Source: Pleurostoma richardsiae (taxonomy: Eukaryota > Ascomycota > Sordariomycetes > Calosphaeriales > Pleurostomataceae). Taken from it: a stretch of DNA of 64,000 nucleotides. Each line of letters opens with the position of its first letter. The stretch's first letter is position 1. A program made the position numbers and the translations under genes. The notes under the pieces were generated by a model, which worked only from the letters and a program-made list of their open reading frames with translations, was not told where the DNA came from and did no database searches. The stretch is taken from the NCBI GenBank assembly GCA_030052745.1, contig JANBVO010000001.1, positions 1,736,001-1,800,000 on the forward strand, given 5' to 3'. This document shows, piece by piece, positions 55,060 to 64,000 of this stretch.

Positions 55060-58000
55060 TTATCCCAGACTCATCTTCCCCTTATGCAGGGCTCTGATGG
55101 CGGCGAGATCAGTTGCACCTGGGTACCAGAACTGATTCTCGATCCCGAGCCCAACTCTGCCTGCTCGGTAATACTCTGGCGCTCTAGTCCTGCGCCACGT
55201 GTAGCCGAGGAAGGCATTCTTCTTGCGCAGGTCCATCACGGTGCCTCTGGTGTTCTTGTCTCTCAACAGTCTGTCTCTGGGGCGCTTGCGTTCCTTCTTG
55301 CCGTAGCAGCGCACGACCTGCTTCAGGAGCTCACGCTCCGTGGGCTGCAGTGACGGTTCCGCGTTGATCTGGCCTTCCATGTTGCGGAGCCGAACGGAGT
55401 CGTACGGGGTTGCAATCCAGGCCTTTATCGTACCCTGGACAGCGGGTGGGAATTCCCGAAGAGATTCGGCAAGCTCAGCCTCACGGGCAAGCTTCTTCTC
55501 GAGAGACGGTGAGGTCAGCTGTCCGAGCGTCAGCGGCTCACCTCCAGCGACTATGGCCCCGGTTGCATTGACTACGACGGAAGTCCCCGGCATGGTCGAC
55601 TGGCCGTTTTCGTCCTCTTCTTCCTCTGAATCGGACCAGTCACTGATGGGCTCTTCTTCGTCGAAGTAATGAGAGTCGTCAACGGAGTGAATATGGGGCA
55701 CGAACGGGGGTTCAAGCTGTATCAAGCGGTCCCATGGAACTCCCTTGAACCATTTATGAGCTTTGATATCCTCCGCGTCATATGGGTAAACGTATCGTCC
55801 GCTGAAGTCGACCACCGCTTTGCTGTTACTCGGGGTCGAAGACGGAGAATGGCGCTGCTGCATGTCTTTGAAACGATACCGTCTCGAACAGAGCCGATCT
55901 TCCTTCTCCTGAAGAAGCGAGGCGATGAGATGCTGGCATCGATGGGATATCATCGGTCGGGAAGGGATGGTGAAAGTCACCCTGTGGTTCTGATGGACAG
56001 ACAACATGTCAGCGGTCATCCAAACCGCCATGCCTGGAGTAATTGTCTACTAACCAGGATATTCTGCTTTGTCTGATGGCGGCCCTCTTCGGCGAGAAAC
56101 GGGGTGTGCCCGTACAGACACTCATACAGGATAACGCCGATGCTCCACTAGTCGCACCGGCCGTCGTATGGTTTCCCCTGGATGACCTCAGGGGCCATGT
56201 ACTGACTAGTTCCGACGACAGAAGTCGCAGACGTGCGTACTCCGCACCTGTTCCGCCACTGCAGCAGTGGCTCATCATCAGAGGGATCTTTCTTGTCGTG
56301 CCTTTCAAGTCCGGAGTTGATACCCGATATCCATTTCAGGCAAGCTGATGGACGCTCTTTTTTGTCGGTCTCATCCCCTTCGACGTTCAGCTTGAGCTTC
56401 TGGATCAGCGAATAGCGTTGGCTGTTGTAGTACGCAGTGTCGTGAGACCAGTGTCCATTAAAGGCAAGGCCAAAGTCTGAGATCTTGAGATGGCCAGAAG
56501 CGGAGATGAGGAAGTTGTCGGGCTTTATGTCGCGGTGGATAATTTTGAGGGCATGCGCCTCCTCCACACATACAACCATCTCTGCGATGTAGAATCTGGC
56601 GACAGTCTCGTGGAGGATGTTCTCTCTGATCAGGAGACCCAGGAAGTCGCCGCCTGGCATGTATTCCATGACGAGATAGAGGTTGCAGGCGTCCTGGAAA
56701 CTGGCAACCAGGGGAACAATCCTGTGAAGCTCCGAATCAGCACATCCAATTCTCAACAGATGCCTTGTGACAGAACCTACCAGCGGGAGCCCTCTGAGTT
56801 GACTAGAAAATCACGCTCTGCACGTAGGTGGCCTTCCTGACTCGTCCGAAGCATTGCCGATTTGCGAATGACCTTCATGGCATACACCTGCTTTGTCGGG
56901 ACGCTGTCATCTACTGTCCGCTTGTCTCGAACGAGGCGGACCACGCCAAAACTCCCTTTCCCAAGTATTCTGACCACGTTATAGTCGTCACAGGAGTGCT
57001 CAGTCTTCTGAGATGTAACAGCCTGGTTTGTCTGACGCGTCATGATGCTGCGAACCTTCATCACTCGTACCTGTCGGAGATGATCTGACTCTTGCCGATA
57101 GAAAGTCTTTCTGACGTTCTCCTTCTGGGTAACTGTGAGACTCTCTCCAAGATGGTAGAGCTCGCCCTCCATCAGACGGCGTCGCAGGGACCTAGGAGGA
57201 GGGTATGAAAGGGCTTCGTGGTAGTACGTCTCAAGATATATCTTGGCTGCGGCCGCCCTCTCAACGGTGACCACGGTTGGGGTGACCTGGGATTCATCGA
57301 CGGTCTCTTCGATGGTGGTCAGAGTGCCGTCAGGGCTTGAACGATTCGCAAGGTTGCGACGCTTGGTTGGTCCTCGCTTCTCCCCTGAGCTGGTGCCTTT
57401 GCTCGAGGATAACTTTGAGCTCAGGGATGTCTTTGCAGTAGACTCTGGCTGCTTTGGCGGCTTGCCGCTATGACTATTTGAAGTACTAGAGTGGCCATTC
57501 AAGCTGGAGGAGCTCTCTGTGGAGACGGTGAACTGTGCAGGAGAACTCTCCATCGACCGCAGCGATGGTCGTGACTTGGGAGTACTGCGATGAACCACTG
57601 TAGGCTCCACTGACAGTCCGAAGACAGAGGAAGACATTTGTCTGAGGCCGCTCCCCAGGGAGGGCTTGCCTCTGTGACTGGACGATGACCCTTGCGGCGG
57701 ACGAGTCGATGTCCCATTAAGTGAATCGCTCAGCCCTACACCACATGTCAGGATTAGACAGCTGGCCACGGCCTCGGCGAGGGTTTCATCATGGAAGTTA
57801 CTGTTCTGATGGCCTGTCAGCCCCCTGAGCGCCGATAGGAGCTTAGATCCCTTGCGTTGAACCTTCGACGGAGGAGAGGACGATGGTCTGGGTCTCGGTC
57901 TGTGTGACAGGGAGTCTGGAGTTGCCGATCGGTTGTCCGTGTCCAAGAACAAGCCGATATCGACCCGGAGATTGTCTTGCGCAGAGGCTCTCCTCTTCAT
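55060..58000 (-). CDS. puk1: PUK1-like AGC/NDR kinase with in-frame TAG in the kinase domain
   Basis: Ser/Thr kinase of the AGC/NDR group, best explained as the orthologue of Fusarium PUK1 (Neurospora stk-21), needed for ascospore formation. Exons are 58000-56781, 56721-56055 and 55989-55060 (introns 59 and 65 nt), 938 codons if read through. A Ser-rich N-terminal ~300 residues precede the kinase domain: P-loop GKGSFGVV (347-354), Lys376 (YAMKV), HRD471IKPDN, SD489FGLAF, an activation-segment insert, and MAPEVIQGKPYDGRCD ending at 597. Codon 598 is TAG (56150-56148) where kinases of this family have the first Trp of DWWSIG; codon 599 is TGG. Everything downstream (WSIGVILYECLYGHTPF, then 310 further codons including stop) is intact and spliced in phase. 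In Fusarium PUK1 the same Trp pair is encoded as tandem UAG codons that A-to-I editing converts to UGG in perithecia. A pseudogene or sequencing error are the alternatives. Confidence 0.9.
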
Positions 58001-59554
58001 TGTGGGTAGTTGTCCCCAAGTCAACCGAAATTTGATCTGCCTCCTCAGATACTAGGACATGTGCGTGGTAAGAGATACTGCTTGCCAATGCAATGAAAGA
58101 GAGGCTGGAGTGGCATTGATCCAATGGGTGATGTTTCTCCTACAGACAATGACAAGAGCGACGAGTGAGGGAGTGAGACGGAGATCGAGGGATGTATGCC
58201 TCTTTGCTAACATCTGGAGCTGTTCAGAGCTTGGGTCATCTTCGTGTCGCAACTGCCCCCGAGATAACCATGATCCCAGCCATTTCAGCATTGGTGTCTT
58301 GCGGCAAGTGGGACCGAGACCCGTCTTCCGTACATTATCAGTAGATGTACCTCCTCGGTTCTGACGTCTTTAACCAAAAGTCGTCAAGGAGGAGAGGAGC
58401 GAAGCTGTAAATACCATATCGGCCGGTAGCTACCTTACATTGCTACTCCAGGTGGGAAGCCGTCTTCAATTGTTTAAAACCGATACCTGCATTATCTTCC
58501 TGTGACGTGTCTATCGAGACACCTCCTTAGAGAAGACTGGAGATGATAGCTTTCACGAAATCCGATGTCTTACGAGGGCATCCAAAGCCACATAGACTGC
58601 GACAGACCGGCGACATTCCCAACCTTGCCTAGGTCTCGTATCTCCAGAAGAATAGGAGGAGGCAGATAACAACTCTGCCCAAGAAAAGGCAAAAGAAGAA
58701 CGAAAGGAACAAAAAGTTCGCACGCCTCACCTGTCCGGGGGGAGGTCGGCGCCGAAAAACTTGCCTGCGTCAGGTAGTTTTTCTCCGGTGCGGGAGTTGA
58801 ACTCGCGTCTTGTTGATTGTTGTCCTCCGATCGGCCACGTTCACAACCTCATACCAGCTCCTCCACGTGTCCGGGTTTGACCTGAAGTGTGTTCGGCACC
58901 CGCCACCACAGACACTTACCAAAGCCCTTAATTTGGTCGATAAGGGACCATCGGTAAGCGTCGGATGGACGCCGCTGGCCGGTGACTGAACCAAGGCAAA
59001 ATCACCATATAGTCCCCTTCCCCAGATCGATGTCATGACGCTGTATATACCGGTCAGCCCAGGGTTAGTCACATAAGACCGAGACAGTATCATGAAGACG
59101 TTTTTTCATAGTATCTTACTACCTACACGGCGTCTTGACCCCGGAGGAGCGGGGATATACGAGAAAAACAGAAGCAACCAGAACCCTCACTTTTCAGACG
59201 CCACCAACCGAAATACAATGCAAGGCCTCATCATCCCTTTCTCAGCGACGTCTGCTTCCCGCGTACAAGTCGGGCGGATCCTCGCAGACAGCGTGCAGGT
59301 CAGAAGTCTCCCATCGCAGCGTCGACGGACGAGACGAGAGACCAGACCAAGGCGATCATAAAACTTCCCCCCACACCGCCTCGCCAGGTATTATGAATCG
59401 CCCTCCAGGAATAGGGCCAGACCGAGGAAAGGCAGACCGAAGAGTGAATAAAGTACAGAGACGGCTCGCCGAGACGGGAACAACCGCTCGCAGATGCGAT
59501 CTATACAGCGATGCAAGTCGTGGAATCATCACATCCCCAGAAACAGACCACAGC
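58001..59554. other. Intergenic upstream of the PUK1-like gene
   Basis: 1.55 kb: promoter of the PUK1-like gene and 3' flank of the FKBP gene. A degenerate tRNA-like stretch lies at about 58783-58853 (minus strand A-box and B-box words but no matching acceptor stem); it is not called as a tRNA. No protein gene is supported. Confidence 0.55.
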
Positions 59555-61226
59555 TTATTTGATCTCGAGCAGCTTGACGTCGAAGATCAACGTGCTGTTA
59601 CCGGGGATGCCCGGAACACCCTTGCTGCCATAGGCCAGGTGAGCGGGGATCGTCAGGCGACGCTCACCGCCGACGGCCATGCCGGCAACGCCGATGTCCC
59701 AGCCCTTGATAACCTCACCCTTGCCGAGCTTGAAGGAGAAAGGAGTACCCTTCTTGTTAGCTATTTCACGTTTGTTAGCTCCGAAGCATCGACGCGGCAG
59801 AATGAATATACTCACAGTCGAAGACCTTGCCGTTGGTAAGCTTGCCGATGTAGCGCATGCCGACGCGGTCGCCAGCCTTGGCGGTGCGGCCAGTGCCAAT
59901 CTTGCGGTCATCGATGCTGACGCCCTGAACAACCTTGACCTTCTTCTCGTCCTTCTTCTCGCCCTGCTTCAACTTCTCAGCAGCTGGTCCGGTGGGGCCT
60001 TGCTCGAGGTTCTTGGCAAACTGGACCTTCTTGTCGCCCTTGGTAGGAGTGTCCTTCTTTGCCTCCTCGGCGGCAATGGCCTTGCCCTCGTTGTTCTTGA
60101 GCTTCTTGGCCTGCTTCTTGCTGAGCTTCTCCTCGGCCTTGCTCTCCTTGGCAATCAGCTCATCGAGACCATCGGCCTCGTCCTGGGCCGGGCGCTTGTT
60201 CTTGCCCTTCTTCGTCTCGACCAGCTTGGGGGCCTCCTCGTCAGTGTCGACCTCCTGGACACGGCCGACATGCTCGATAGCATCGAGCTCATCTTCGGAG
60301 GAATACTCCTCGCCATACAGATCCTCGTCGGGCGGGTAGTCATAGTCCTCATCGTCCTCATCGCTGTCGGAGGCATCATCCTCATCGATGACGTAGTTGC
60401 CAGTGAGATGGATCGTGTGGGTGCCGGAGACGATGAAGAAGACCTTCTCGTCCTCGTTCACAGTGATCTCCAGAGGCTGCTGGTAGTTCTAGAGAGTTGC
60501 GTCAGCATATTGGTCCGTGAAGGGAAACGTGTTATGGGTGACGAACTCTCTCGGTGTCAAGAGTGCAGACAACGAACTGCTCGAGATCAAGACCATCCGA
60601 CTCGTCGTCGCTATCCTCCTCGCTGTCTTCTTCGTCCTCGTCCTCAGTGGCCTTCTCCTTACCCTTCTTGGCCTTGGTGCCGTTGGACTTGGGCTCCTCG
60701 TCATCATCCTCCATATCCTCATCGGAGTCATCCTGAACGGACTCCATAAGCTTCTTGATGGCGGCATCCTGGCGGGCCTTCTTGGACTTCGCGGGGTCGC
60801 TGGGGCCACCGTTGGCCTCCTCATCATCATCCTCGGAGTCCTCCTCGGAGTCCTCGCCATTGAGGAGAGCCTGGAGGTACTCATCGTTCTCCTCATCGTC
60901 GTCGTCGATGCTGCCGACGCGCTGCTTGATGAGCTTCAGGGTAGAGCGGGGGACGCCAGCGGGAATGTGACCATCCTCATCGGGCTCGGGCTCCTCGGTG
61001 GGATCAATGGCAGCCATCGTGATGCGGACCTACGGTTCGGTCAGCACCTGCTGGGGAGGAAAATGCCATTAACGGCAAAACGAAGATATCGTGAAAGTGG
61101 CTTGAATCTGGCGTGCGTAAAGGATAAAAAACTTACGGTGGCAGGGAACTCAGCGGCGACAGGAACCATGACCTCGCCGGGAGGGACTTCAAGCCCGAAG
61201 AGGGCGACAGGCTGGAGAGGAGCCAT
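59555..61226 (-). CDS. fpr4: Nucleolar FKBP-type peptidyl-prolyl isomerase (Fpr3/Fpr4 type)
   Basis: Proline isomerase and histone chaperone of the nucleus. Exons are 61226-61137, 61029-60547, 60488-59816 and 59760-59555 (introns 107, 58 and 55 nt), giving 483 aa. The N-terminal nucleoplasmin-like domain starts [18 protein letters not shown] and continues through [10 protein letters not shown], after which long Asp/Glu tracts alternate with Lys-rich tracts, as in Fpr3/Fpr4 and FKBP39. The splice restores [15 protein letters not shown]. The C-terminal FKBP domain (about 375-483) has [39 protein letters not shown] and [18 protein letters not shown], including the conserved FK506-pocket residues. 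Four exons and consistent phases. Identity is firm; orthology to Fpr3 or Fpr4 cannot be separated, since most filamentous fungi have one gene. Confidence 0.94.
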
Positions 61227-62140
61227 TGCGACGAAGTTCTCGAGGGGCGATGTGACAAGAGCGGGGGTTCTGGTAGAGACAGGGGATTGAAGAAAGAGTA
61301 CGATCTAGATGTGCTCGTGAGAGCGGTTGATTCCTCAGTGCAATTGACGAGGTGCTGGACGCTCGACTTTATTTGTGAAGGAGGAAAGCCGTGGCTGCGA
61401 AAGTCGAGAGCCAGAAAGCTGCCTCGAAATTTTTGGAGAGAAAAAAGTTCTGCCGGAATTTCTGCAGAAACCCCACACAATTGGGCGATAAGAGCTTATC
61501 TGCCTCCCAGCCAACCAGCGGGTCGAGGCCTTGATCCCCAGGTAGGTGACAATTTAAATGGCCGGTTCCCTACCATAACCGCCTTACAACTACAAAACGG
61601 TCAACGCCGATAACACCACCACACGAGCTCTAAATCAGTTCAAAATAAGGATTAAGCTGAATAATTGACTCGAGAAGATTTATCTGACGTTGGAATTATC
61701 ATTAAGATCGTTATAGTTAAGATATTTGGCTGTAAGTACTTAAGCGAACTGTTACCGGACCGGCCATTCTTTTTATCACCCACCTGATCCCCAAAGCGGC
61801 AAGGCGCGTGCATGCGGCGAGTTTCTGCCGTGCGCTAACCGCGACTTCACCTTCACCGCAAATCCTAGTGCAACGCTGGTGCTGCCTGCTGCTTCACATG
61901 CATTACTGTGTGTGTTATGCATATCGCATTCAGATTCACACCAGCGCCTTGTTCACGATGATCTGGGCGTCATTTGTGCCTCGTACAATAGAGGTAATTT
62001 ATTCACATACGAACGTCAACAGCCTCTCAGCAGCAGACTATGTCCTGAACATCTCTACCCAAGGCTCCCCCTCTTCACTTCTCTCTCCAACCAACTCCTC
62101 TCATCCTCAGCTGAGCCTTCACAACGCCCAAGTCAGTTGC
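61227..62140. other. Intergenic with an AT-rich patch
   Basis: Upstream of the FKBP gene and downstream of the DJ-1 gene. Bases about 61618-61745 are AT-rich and rich in TpA steps compared with the GC-rich surroundings. No gene is supported. Confidence 0.55.
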
Positions 62141-63332
62141 CTAGTTCTTCTTAGCCTTTGCTTTCGGGGTGCCCATAAACCAGGCTTTCAGGATGACCCA
62201 GATGAGCCCGAGTGTGAAGGCAGCCTGACCTTTGCTGTACTTCTGCGGCCGGTCCCCGACATCGCATATCGCAGTCCCCATCTCGGCAATAGGAGAGGGG
62301 AAGTGCCTGCTCTCGCGCGCATAGGCAGCGACGAGGTCGTTCCCGTTGGTGACGCCACCTAAGAGTCATTCCACGTGTCTCGTCAGCCTCGTTTTCTCAA
62401 TCCGTACCTTTCTTCTTTTTCTGCCGGTTAGAGTCATGTCGCTGTCCTCATATCCGTTGTTGATCATAGGCCCAAGTCTCGTTTGGCCAGGGAGTGCTCA
62501 GACAAGCGTCTCGCGGGTCGAGTTCAACAACAGGCTGGAGGAGCGAGGCAGTTTACAAGAGAGAGACAAGAGCGGGGGATGATTCGCTGGAGTGGATGGA
62601 TGGATATAACCTACCGCTGCTCCAGAAGTTCCCGTCCTGCACCCAACGCAGCTCGTGCCCCAGCAGCGTGCAGTCGCCATATTTCTTTTTGATATCGTCC
62701 TGCAGGCCGCGAGGTCCACACGCCTTCCTGCCCTTCAGAAGGCCGGCCTCTCCGAAGAGGTAGATTCCCGTGCATACCGAGAGCATGTCCGTATCCTTGT
62801 TGTTGAAGTGACCTCGCAACCCTGTTATACTCGCCAGCTTAGCACAATGTCTAAAGTTGGTCATGATCCAGGTAGCTCTCGGATAAGATTGGGACAGAGA
62901 AAGGATCGGAGATGCTGGGCAAGAAGACCGACACCTACCCCCCCGTATCCCATCCTCGATAACCCCAAGGAACGCACCGAATGATGACTTACACTTCGCA
63001 ACCTTCTCATCCGACAGATCCCTCGCCGGGTCCGGCCCCGGCACCAGCACGATGTCCAGCTTACCCGGCTGCACCTCCGGGTCGTCGAGGTGGTGCGTCA
63101 CCGGGATGCTCACGCCCGCCGTCAGCTCGACCAGCGACCCTGCCGGCTTCGTCCCGACGTAGGCGATGCTCACGTGCGGTGCCAGCGCCTTCAGGGCGGA
63201 CGGCACGGACCGCATGGGCGAAAGGTACTGGTCGCTCATGCACGAGAAGACGTCGACGCAGGCCGTGTCGAGCAGCTGCGCGCCGAAGGGGATGAAGACG
63301 CCGATGCGCACGGTGGGCTTCTCCGCCGCCAT
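62141..63332 (-). CDS. DJ-1/PfpI-family protein
   Basis: Glutamine-amidotransferase-like fold of the DJ-1/PfpI group; fungal members of this type are uncharacterised (proposed glyoxalase, chaperone or isonitrile-hydratase-like activities). Exons are 63332-62993, 62821-62615 and 62358-62141 (introns 171 and 256 nt), giving 254 aa. The start is MAAEKPTVRIGVFIPFGAQ. VLVPGPDPARDLSDEKVA is followed, across the splice, by KWLRGHFNNKDTDMLSVC130TG, the nucleophile-elbow Cys. FGEAGLLKGRKACGPRG follows, then SGGVTNGNDLVAAYARE restored by the second splice. The C-terminus is KAKAKKN after a hydrophobic stretch (FTLGLIWVILKAWF). The introns are longer than most in this window, but joins and phases fit. 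Substrate unknown. Confidence 0.88.
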
Positions 63333-64000
63333 TATGAGCCGGATAGTGGGTGGTTTGCTTTCGGTTACGGGCGTGAAGAGGTCTGAAGAACTGTAGACAG
63401 TAGTAGAACTGAGAATCGTTGCTGGGTGTGAACGGCAATTTTGTACTCGAGAGCCCTCCGACCCTTCGCCGTCCTGCGCCGGCCCTTCTCTCCGCTCCGA
63501 TGCATCTCGGCCGGGACCCACCCGGTCGTGCCTCGCCGTGATTGGTCGCCAGCCACTTAACCTCCGAGAGCCCTCGGAGCCAGGCGAAAGCTGACGCAAC
63601 CTGCTTCCTTTCCGGGCGCCGGAGGAATGCAAAGCGCAGCAGCAAATTGACTCAAATATACTCTGGGTCTTTTGCACGGACATTTTATGTCCATTGGGCA
63701 CCGTCAACGCCTCCACAGCTAGCTGACCAAGTCATGAATGGTCGTCCGTCTATGGAGAGAGCGGACGGGAAGAGGAAGATGCATCAATTCGGCGCGATCT
63801 CCGTGAAATCTTTTCCGGAGGCGCCCGGCATCACCGCTCTCGTCGATCCCTAACGCCGAGCTATGATCTCCGCAAATGTATCATCTCGGTCACAAACCGA
63901 ACAGACCAAAATAAAGAAAATGCGAGGTTACGGCTGAGTTTGTGTCACCAATTCTTCATAGGCCATGTTGAGTCCTACTACCTGTGCCACTGGCAGACAG
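63333..64000. other. Right end of window, DJ-1 gene upstream region
   Basis: Promoter side of the DJ-1-family gene. A 103-codon frame at 63542-63853 shows no recognisable features. The window ends without another supported gene. Confidence 0.5.

Noticed and set aside
58783-58853. tRNA-like stretch on the minus strand (A-box TGGCCGATCGG and B-box GAGTTCAACTC words)
   Set aside because: No complementary acceptor stem and no foldable anticodon arm. At best a decayed tRNA or tRNA-derived relic.

Overview
The window is nuclear DNA of a filamentous ascomycete (Pezizomycotina, very probably Sordariomycetes). The signs are dense single-copy eukaryotic genes with short (46-260 nt) GT-AG introns, CTAAC/CTGAC-type branch sites, GC-rich third codon positions, a Rub1/CstF-64/Leo1/Bub1/Isc1/Ena gene set typical of such fungi, and an orthologue of the perithecium-unique kinase PUK1 with a stop codon in its kinase domain, a feature described for Sordariomycetes. 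I see no transposon ORF, CRISPR array, rRNA or prophage. Exon joins were worked out by hand from splice signals, reading phase and protein-family continuity.

Layout. 0-8 kb: NEDD8/Rub1 (4 tiny exons), tRNA-Gly(TCC), prohibitin-2 divergent from CstF-64/Rna15, and a CorA-type Mg transporter of the Mnr2 type. 8.5-12.5 kb: an MDR-family oxidoreductase, a 2-kb gene-free stretch, and a DUF3237 protein with a TATA box. 13-19.5 kb: a Mob-family kinase activator divergent from the Paf1-complex subunit Leo1, then a Tgl3-like patatin-domain protein that lacks the nucleophile serine. 19.5-24.4 kb: a long gene-poor region around one unrecognised 237-aa ORF with a uORF. 24.4-30.1 kb: an undivided MadBub/Bub1 checkpoint kinase convergent with the AP endonuclease Apn1. 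31.9-40.6 kb: a 1309-aa F-box/WD-like protein ending in a CaaX box, convergent with valyl-tRNA synthetase (10 exons, one GC-AG intron, likely non-AUG mitochondrial form). 42-47.1 kb: a putative mitochondrial protein of unknown function, a DUF1932 dehydrogenase, and a WDR5/Swd3-like protein with an RS-rich N-terminus. 47.3-51.8 kb: tRNA-Ser(AGA) and an ENA-type Na+-ATPase with five PacC-type sites upstream. 53-58 kb: inositol phosphosphingolipid phospholipase C (Isc1) convergent with the PUK1-like kinase. 59.5-63.4 kb: a nucleolar FKBP (Fpr3/4 type) and a DJ-1/PfpI protein.

The genes are mostly independent housekeeping functions, with no secondary-metabolite or virulence cluster. Shared themes are mitosis and kinase control (Bub1, Mob, PUK1), chromatin and transcription (Leo1, WDR5, FKBP, CstF-64), ion transport (Mnr2-type Mg transporter, Ena) and lipid metabolism (Tgl3-like, Isc1). 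The most notable feature is the PUK1-like gene: an otherwise intact 938-codon kinase interrupted by one TAG exactly where the conserved Trp-Trp of the kinase domain should be. This is the arrangement known to be repaired by A-to-I mRNA editing during sexual development.
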